From Humulus lupulus (Eukaryota; Streptophyta; Magnoliopsida; Rosales; Cannabaceae): a stretch of DNA of 64,000 nt. The stretch lies in assembly GCF_963169125.1 (NCBI RefSeq), contig NC_084795.1, positions 188,888,214 to 188,952,213 on the forward strand, in the 5' to 3' direction. Shown here one piece after another: positions 57,774-64,000 of this stretch. Made by a program: the position numbers and the translations under genes. The first letter of the stretch is position 1. Each line of letters begins with the position of its first letter. Under the pieces are notes generated by a model that worked only from the letters and a program-made list of their open reading frames with translations, searched no databases and was not told the origin of the DNA.

Positions 57774-60434
57774 GCGACCAGACGGCTCCAAAGAGAAATC
57801 TGCCACAGAAGAATGTGGGAAGTTTGGTCTCCCAGAAGGATAAAGGAAAGGCGGTGGTGACCAGCTCGCCAATTCCTCACTTTGGACCGGCGGTGGAGAA
57901 GCAGGCCGAGGTGGCTCCTGACGCGTTTTTCGAGGCGGAGAGAATCGTCTCGAAGATAACCAGCCAGGCAAAGATCACCAAAATCTTCCTTAACCACAAC
58001 ATTCCTCTGGGGAAGACCTCCGTGATCGCCCGACCTGCTGCGGATGGGGAGAGGAGCTACACGCCGCTCGACGAGTCGTTCGCGGCCTGGAGCGGGGAAC
58101 ACTTCAAGGCAGGGGCCTTCCTCCCCCTGGATCAGTATTTTGCTGATTTTCTGAACTACGTGGGGTTGGCCCCATTTCAGCTCCCCCCCAATTCCTACTG
58201 TCTGCTGGCGGGACTGAGGTATTTGTTCCAAAAGCATGAGTGGGAGGTCCCCACTCCTGCTGATATCTTGTATTTCTTCTGCCTCAAAGCCAGCCCGGAC
58301 CAGCGGGGGCGAGGCGACGGGTTCTATTACTTAACCCGCTTCCCTAACACAGCAGCAGTGATCGAGCTGCCGAGCCATCCAAACGACTTCAAAGACCAGT
58401 TTTTTATGTCTACTGGGTTCCGAAACTGCGATCATCATTATTTCAACCGCCCTCGTAAGTAATCCTCCATTTAGCTCGCCTTTTAACGGTTATCTTATTT
58501 TAGCCCGTCCCTTATTCCAATTCTGATTTCGACCAAACTTGCAGCCATCTACTCGAGGACCGAAAAGTCCGTGACCCTCGGGGGTCAATACGACACACTG
58601 GCGAACCTGCCTCCCAGTGAGAAAGACTACCGCGTGCTCGTGACGGACGAGACGATGGTATTCTGCAAGCTGATTTTCCCAAATCAGACTTTGAATTTGA
58701 AAAGGCCCCGGGGGCCTCCCCCAGCCCGCGACAACAGGCCGATCGCCGCGGAGGAGGTCGCAGATGACGAAGGCGAGGAAGAAGGTGAGGAAGTTCCTCT
58801 GGTGAGGAACAGGAAGCGGAGCTTGGAGGTCGCCCAGGGGATGATCGAGGAGAGGGCCCAATCCGGAGCAGCCGCGGGTCCTTCCGGTCAAGGTAACTTT
58901 TACTTATTTAAGAACGTAGATAGGGCCACTGCAGACCCCCGGCTGGTTAGGTTCAACCCTAGGCAGCTCGTCCATCGTCACCCAAGGAATCCGGACCTGG
59001 ACACGCTTCTGCTCCACTGCGTTGACCAGCTCGTGCTGGACAACCAAGAAAGTCGGCCCAAGGGTACCGTAGTAGTAGATAATACCCTAGCCTTTAGGTC
59101 GGCCATTTTTGAGGAGTACGGGACCAATTTACGCACGTGGCCTGCGCTCCAGAGGGGCGTCTACGCTCCGGGGATTAGGCAGTACGTAGAAGAGTCCAGC
59201 CCCGATTCAGAACCGGACCTAGAACCTTCGCCAGTTCATGAGATAATCGTCCTAGGCTCTTCCAGCTCGGGGGGTAGGTCTCCCTTAGTACTTGCTTTCT
59301 TATTGCCTTTATTTCTGTATGATTGCTGATAACCGTGTTTTTTGCTCTTTGGCAGAAGAGATGTCTCAGCCCGGGAATAGTCTGCGGGGCGCTGTGTTTG
59401 GTGGGAATCCCCCAGCGGGGCCGAGGTTAAAGAGGCTTCGCGAGTCCAAGAGCTCGACCGGGGTCTCCACCAAATCCCCAGCTACGGAGAAGGGGAGAGA
59501 CCCGTCATCCCAGGTCGCGGGGGTGAACCTCCCTGTCGCCAGGACAGGACTCATGCATCCGCCACCCCAACGATCTCCACCGGCCGCCCAGGACGGGGTA
59601 ATAGAGGTCGGGAATCTGGCCGCGGTAGCCCCGGACGTGCGTATCCCGGTCGACCCCCGGGCTCTGGAGAAGATGCCCGAAGCATTCCGGGGTACGGTGT
59701 ACGAGTCGGCCAGCTACGCCGTCAGCCACTATTACAATATCAGGGAGAAGGAGCTCCGGGCCATCGAAACAACGAGCCCGGTCCGAGTTATAGAGTCCGC
59801 TATGGACATGACTTTAACGGTAAAGTGCCCCCTTCTTTTAAGGCTTTGACACTCACACGCCGCCTTTCTCCTTCCAGTTCGCTAATTTATCACTCTTTTC
59901 TTGCAGGGCATGGCTGCCGCCTATAGAGGCATCGTTAGGACCAAGGCCCAGCTCGAGGGTTTGGAAGCAGATCGCCAGACTGCCCTCCAGGAGTCTCAGG
60001 AGGCGAGAGACGCCTTGGCGGCCTCAAAAGCCGAGCTAGAGAAGGTCCGCTCGGAGAACCAAGAGCTTAAACGCTCCCTGGCCGCATCCGAGCTAGAGAA
60101 GCTTCGCTCCGAGAACCTAGAGCTTAAAAACTCCCTGGCCGCATCGCGGGCAGACCTTGAGGTGGCGAAGGCCGAAGTCCAGACCTCCCAGACCGCCCTG
60201 AAAGACGAACGGGTCGTGTCGGAGCAGTCCTTACAGGACCTATTCTATCACTGCTGGTCCCACAATCCGGACGCGGACTTCTCCTTCATGCCGCCGGACC
60301 TCTGGGCATTCCTGTTGCCGCGGCTTCAAGCCCGCCTGAATAAGGAGGCTCCTCCATCGGAGACTGGAGAGGCCTCTGCCGCGGCGGAGCAGGGCGAGAC
60401 CGCGACCTCCAAAGGGCCAGCTGATGGGGCTTAG
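57774..60434 (+). pseudogene. Antisense spliced gene of Tat element D, Transposase_28-like, start codon lost
   Basis: Coding exons: 57782-58454, 58545-59273, 59356-59819, 59907-60434; total 2394 bases, 797 codons and a TAG. All four are open and phases join exactly (1, 1, 0), the same as in A. The expected ATG at 57782 is ACG (ACGGCTCCAAAG against ATGGCACCAAAG in A), and the next in-frame ATG is about 200 codons later, so translation may fail or use a non-ATG start. Exon 2 carries the Transposase_28-like part (KAGAFLPLDQYFADFLNYVG, LLAGLRYLFQKHEWEVPTPA). Exon 3 has an acidic/basic linker (EEEGEEVPLVRNRKR). Exon 5 is coiled coil, with a 19-residue tandem duplication (ELEKVRSENQELKRSLAAS) absent from A, and ends with FYHCWSHNPDADFSF. 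Expression, location and role are unknown. Confidence 0.82.
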
Positions 60435-60599
60435 GATGCTTCTTGTCTTCGTATTTTGAACTCTTTTTTTTTTTTATTGTAATTCTCTTTTTTATGTGAG
60501 GCGTTTCCGCCTCGAGACAATTTGCTCAACCAGTTTTACATATATATTTTCATGTATTTGGTCATAATTTATCTCTTTATTTTTATGAACGTAGTTCGA
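60435..60599 (+). other. 3' region of the antisense gene, element D
   Basis: T-rich, with a run of about 12 T (60462-60476) and ATTGTAATTC; a possible polyadenylation region between gene end and tandem array. Confidence 0.35.
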
Positions 60600-61320
60600 G
60601 TTAACTTTATCCGTATCCCGGGCTCTTTAAATAAGATCCGCGTTCAACAATTTTCTAGTTCACTCCTAAGCTTTCTGACCTGGTTAAGACCAGGAGCTTA
60701 TTTTGAAAAAACTCAGATCGCGTCAACTTTTATCCGTATCCCGGGATCTTTAAAGAAGAACCTCGGTCAACAAATTTTAGCAACTTCTAAGTTTTCTGAC
60801 CTGGTTAAGACCAGGAACTTATTTTGAAAAAACTTAGTTCGTGTCAACTTTTATCCGTATCCCGGGCTCTTTAAAGAAGAACCTCGGTCAACAAATTTTG
60901 GCTAACTTCTAAGTTTTATGACCTGGTTAAGACCAGGAACTTATTGTGAAAAAACTTAGTTCGTGTCAACTTTTATCCGTATCCCGGGCTCTTTAAAGAA
61001 GAACCTCGGTCAACAAATTTTAGCTAACTTCTAAGTTTTATGACCTGGTTAAGACCAGGAACTTATTTTGAAAAAACTTAGTTCGTGTCAACTTTTATCC
61101 GTATCCCGGGCTCTTTAAAGAAGAACCTCGGTCAACAAATTTTAGCTAACTTCTAAGTTTTATGACCTGGTTAAGACCAGGAACTTATTTTGAAAAAACT
61201 TAGTTCGTGTCAACTTTTATCCGTATCCCGGGCTCTTTAAAGAAGAACCTCGGTCAACAAATTTTAGCTAACTTCTAAGTTTTATGACCTGGTTAAGACC
61301 AGGATAGGACTTAGTTTGTG
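60600..61320 (-). repeat. 122-bp tandem array, about 6 copies
   Basis: GACCTGGTTAAG recurs at 60677, 60798, 60920, 61042, 61164 and 61286. Units are nearly identical inside the array. On the minus strand they align with the 119-bp units of A (shared AACTTAGAAGTT, GATAAAAGTT, CGAACTAAGTTTT, AATAAGTTCCTGGT) but differ at many fixed positions. Each unit holds the inverted repeat CCTGGTTAAGACCAGG. Confidence 0.95.
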
Positions 61321-61390
61321 ATAACTCTTATCCATAGATAAAAATTAACACCTAAGTCGTTAAGGAGACCCGGATATATCCGGGTACCAT

Positions 61391-61405
61391 ATGCCCCCCA
61401 AGTAA
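61391..61405 (-). other. Polypurine-like G-run just after pol (element D)
   Basis: On the minus strand AGTTACTTGGGGGGCATATG, followed by GTACCCGGATATATCCGGGT, an inverted repeat. Same place and sequence as 607-617 in A. Confidence 0.5.
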
Positions 61406-61512
61406 CTGGGAAAGGGTCTTTCGTTGTTACTTTAAAATTACCCCTTCAAATAACGAGAAACATTTGATTTTTATTTATACATGGGAGGTGACCTTCTAGA
61501 TCTTACACATGT

Positions 61513-64000
61513 TTATTGATAATATTTCTTTAGGTGGATTGCATTCCAAGTCCGCGGGACCGCCCCTCCACCAAGTCGAGCTAATTTATACGTCCCTTCT
61601 TTGATGACTTCGATGACCTGGTATGGTCCTTCCCAGCTTGGTCCCAGAACCCCATCTTTGGGATCTTTCCCGGCCAGGAAAACTCTCCTCAAGACCAAAT
61701 CGCCGACGCTAAAGGCACGTCTTTTGACCTTAGCGTTAAAGTAGCGAGTGATTTTCTGTTGATAATGGGCGAGCTGGAGTTGTGAATCCTCTCGCCTCTC
61801 ATCCATCAAGTCTAAGGAGTGGCATAGGAGCTCGTGGTTCTTGTTCTGTTCGTAGGACCGGACCCTGTGCGATAGGACCTTTACCTCCACGGGGAGGACC
61901 GCTTCACTTCCAAAGGTTAGGGAGAAAGGAGTGTGACCCGTGGGAGTCCGATGTGAGGTCCTATAGGCCCACAGAACTTGGGGGAGCTGTTCTGGCCAGA
62001 TCCCCTTTGCCTCATCTAGCCTCTTCTTGAGGCTTGCCTTCAGAGTTTTATTGACAGCTTCGACCTGGCCGTTCGCCTGGGGATAGGCCACGGATGAGAA
62101 ACTTTTCACAATTCCGTTCTTTTCGCAAATTTCGGTGAACAGGTCGCTGTCAAATTGAGTGCCATTGTCGGAAACGATCTTTTTGGGTAGGCCGAAGCGA
62201 CAAACGATGCTTTTAACCACGAAGTCTAGCACCTTTTTCGATGTTATTGTCGCCAACGGCTCTGCTTCGGCCCACTTTGTGAAGTAGTCAATGGCTACCA
62301 CGGCGTAACGGACCCCGCCCTTTCCGGTGGGCAGGGCGCCTATTAGATCTATGCCCCAAATGGCGAAGGGCCAGGGAGACGATATCATTTTTAGCTCGGT
62401 CGGGGGTGCTCGTGCAACCGCGGCGAACCGCTGACATTTGTCGCACTTTTTTACGTATGAGACCGAGTCTTTGGACAGAGTCGGCCAGTAAAAACCCTGC
62501 CGAAGGATCTTCAAGGCCAGGCTTTGCCCCCCAGTGTGATCTCCACAGAATCCGTCATGAACTTCCTGCAGGATGGCCTTCGCCTCACTTGGAAGAACAC
62601 ACCGGAGGAGAGGTAATGAATGCCCACGTCGGTACAACACCCCCTCGACTAGCGTATATCTCGGAGCTTGATAAAGGACTCGCCGTACGTCGTTGCGCCC
62701 TTCGGGTAACTTGCCCTCGACGAGGTACTCAACAATGGGAGTCATCCAGGTCGGCCTGATGTCAATCATCTCAATATCCGCTCGATCTCCGTCTATGCTT
62801 GGTTTGTCCAAGAACTCAATTGGCACCAACCCCAGGGTTTCTGCCTCCCCCGAGGTGGCGAGCTTGGCGAGAGCATCTGCATTGGCGTTCTGCTCCCGAG
62901 GTATCTGCTCGATCGACCCTTGCCCAAACGTAGATAATTCGGATTTTACCTTATCCAAATAAGAGGCCATCTTGGGACCCCGCGCCTGATACTCGCCTAA
63001 GACCTGATTAACCACGAGCTGGGAGTCGCTGAAGCACTGGACAGAGCTTGCCTTTAGCTCGCTAGCTATCCTAAGTCCGGCTAACAAGGCCTCGTACTCT
63101 GCCTCGTTGTTGGACGCCTTGAACCCGAATCTCAGCGCCGAATGGAATCTATGTCCTTCTGGGGATATCAGAATAATTCCGGCCCCGGAGCCGTTCTCGT
63201 TAGATGAGCCATCAACGAAGATCCTCCACGATGAGCCTGAGGATGTGAGCTGCTGTGAATCTTCTGATGGGATCTCACGGAATCCCGCGCATTCTGCCAC
63301 GAAGTCGGCCAAGGCTTGACTTTTTATGGTAGTTCGGGGAGTATAGAAAATCTCGAACTGACTGATTTCGACCGCCCACTTTAGCAAGCGTCCCGAGGCT
63401 TCAGGCTTTTGCAAAACCTGCCTTAGAGGCTGATCGGTCATGACGTGTACAGAGTGGGACTGGAAGTATGGCCTGAGTTTTCGCGAGGCCGTGATTAGGC
63501 AGAACGCCAGCTTTTCCATCAATGGGTACCTTGACTCAGCTCCGAGGAGTCTCTTGCTGATGTAATAAACCGGTTTCTGAGCCCGGTCCTCTTCTCGCAC
63601 CAGAACGGCACTAGCTGCGTCCTCAGTCACGGCCATGTAGAGGAAAAGAGGTTCTCCTACCCTGGGCTTTGATAGCACAGGTGGCTCAGCCAGGTGCGTT
63701 TTTAGGTCGAGGAATGCGCCCTCGCACTCTACTGTCCATTCGAACTTCTTGTTTCCGCGGAGCAGGTTGTAGAAAGGCAGGCACTTGTCGGTCGATTTGG
63801 AAATGAACCGGTTCAGTGCCGCCACCCTTCCTGTGAGTCCTTGGACATCTTTCCGCGACCTGGGGGATGGAAGCTCGAGCAGTGACCTGATCTTGTCGGG
63901 ATTTGCCTCGATTCCTCGGGTATTGACTATGAAACCCAAGAACTTCCCCGATGCGACACCGAAAGTGCATTTCTGAGGATTGAGCCTCATGCCATATTCT
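61513..64000 (-). CDS. Pol polyprotein: RT end, RNase H, second (aRNH) RNase H, integrase (partial)
   Basis: Open from the window edge to TAA at 61515-61513 (829 codons, no break). Counting from the Met at 63990: RT end (1-100; MRLNPQKCTFG), gypsy RNase H (about 110-200; VYYISKRLLGAESRYPLMEK, MTDQPL), second RNase H of archaeal type (255-377) with likely catalytic D260, E298, D322 and D372 (FVDGSSNENGSGAGIILIS, NNEAEYEALLAG, FSDSQLVVNQ), integrase zinc finger H478, H485, C516, C519, core D548, D608, E644 (GIDLIGALP, VSDNGTQFDSD, NGQVEAVNKTL), and C-terminal domain (700-825). The double RNase H marks the Tat lineage. There is no chromodomain. The visible part has all catalytic residues, so the enzyme may be functional if the part beyond the edge is intact. 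Confidence 0.93.
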   Translation of the reverse strand, partial: EYGMRLNPQKCTFGVASGKFLGFIVNTRGIEANPDKIRSLLELPSPRSRKDVQGLTGRVAALNRFISKSTDKCLPFYNLLRGNKKFEWTVECEGAFLDLKTHLAEPPVLSKPRVGEPLFLYMAVTEDAASAVLVREEDRAQKPVYYISKRLLGAESRYPLMEKLAFCLITASRKLRPYFQSHSVHVMTDQPLRQVLQKPEASGRLLKWAVEISQFEIFYTPRTTIKSQALADFVAECAGFREIPSEDSQQLTSSGSSWRIFVDGSSNENGSGAGIILISPEGHRFHSALRFGFKASNNEAEYEALLAGLRIASELKASSVQCFSDSQLVVNQVLGEYQARGPKMASYLDKVKSELSTFGQGSIEQIPREQNANADALAKLATSGEAETLGLVPIEFLDKPSIDGDRADIEMIDIRPTWMTPIVEYLVEGKLPEGRNDVRRVLYQAPRYTLVEGVLYRRGHSLPLLRCVLPSEAKAILQEVHDGFCGDHTGGQSLALKILRQGFYWPTLSKDSVSYVKKCDKCQRFAAVARAPPTELKMISSPWPFAIWGIDLIGALPTGKGGVRYAVVAIDYFTKWAEAEPLATITSKKVLDFVVKSIVCRFGLPKKIVSDNGTQFDSDLFTEICEKNGIVKSFSSVAYPQANGQVEAVNKTLKASLKKRLDEAKGIWPEQLPQVLWAYRTSHRTPTGHTPFSLTFGSEAVLPVEVKVLSHRVRSYEQNKNHELLCHSLDLMDERREDSQLQLAHYQQKITRYFNAKVKRRAFSVGDLVLRRVFLAGKDPKDGVLGPSWEGPYQVIEVIKEGTYKLARLGGGAVPRTWNAIHLKKYYQ

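Larger units (their letters stand above)
56000..64000 (-). mobile_element. Tat-lineage element D, 3' part, second copy of family A
   Basis: Minus strand: pol (64000-61513), G-run (61405-61391), 122-bp array (about 61320-60600), antisense gene (+, 57774-60434), its promoter (57010-57035), polypurine tract (56790-56778), 3' LTR (56777-56000). Inserted in Athila LTR I; left flank TGAAA/GAAAT. The long open pol and near-intact antisense gene suggest it is younger than its neighbours. Confidence 0.9.

Noticed and set aside
57815..57817. GTG at 57815 as the start of the D antisense protein
   Set aside because: Plant genes rarely use GTG; comparison with A puts the ancestral ATG 11 codons upstream, where D has ACG.
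61782..63976. Plus-strand ORFs opposite the D pol
   Set aside because: Antisense shadows of a GC-rich intact pol; no own promoter or splice pattern.
1..64000. tRNA, rRNA, CRISPR, bacterial operon or organelle DNA
   Set aside because: No cloverleaf-like sequence, no spaced direct repeats with unique spacers, no ribosome-binding-site pattern; tandem arrays have no unique spacers.

Overview
The window is nuclear DNA of a flowering plant, probably a eudicot with a large, repeat-rich genome (inference from AT-rich spacers and from the Tat, Athila, Tekay-like, Copia, hAT and CACTA families present; I cannot name the species). I find no host protein gene and no tRNA, rRNA or CRISPR. Almost every base can be assigned to a transposable element or its decayed remains.

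Layout. 1-6085 (+): the 3' part of a Tat-lineage Ty3/Gypsy element (A), with pol end, 119-bp tandem array, spliced antisense gene and 3' LTR. 6086-7164: a decayed LTR-like remnant. 7165-13245 (+): a Copia element (F) that has lost most of pol and part of its 3' LTR. 13246-17711: a decayed hAT transposon (G). From 17712 to 55507 one old chromovirus (C, +) is the host of a nest. Its gag is split by an Athila-type element (H, 18877-46039). H in turn carries a Tat element (B, minus, 21373-37836) and a non-autonomous CACTA transposon (38344-44121, TSD ATT). B carries a 5'-truncated Tekay-type element (J, 23430-27657). C's RT is split by another chromovirus (E, minus, 47532-54081). C's integrase is cut by a second Athila LTR (I, minus, 55508-55999), which is itself broken by a second copy of the A family (D, minus, 56000 to the window edge).

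How the parts work together. The Tat elements A, B and D share one architecture: sense gag-pol, then a short G-run resembling a polypurine tract, then a tandem array, then a coding unit on the opposite strand that converges on pol, then its own promoter, the true polypurine tract and the LTR. In A and D the antisense gene can be modelled as one untranslated and four coding exons with matching splice sites and identical intron phases. The product is about 780-800 aa, with an N-terminal region resembling the 'putative gypsy type transposon' (Transposase_28) family and a C-terminal coiled coil. B has a divergent, broken version that still carries the same C-terminal signature. The D pol is open over all 829 visible codons and includes two RNase H domains and a complete integrase, so D is the youngest-looking element here.

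All other coding regions are pseudogenes. Three elements (F, H, E) carry the same kind of scar: a deletion running from the coding region into the interior of the 3' LTR.
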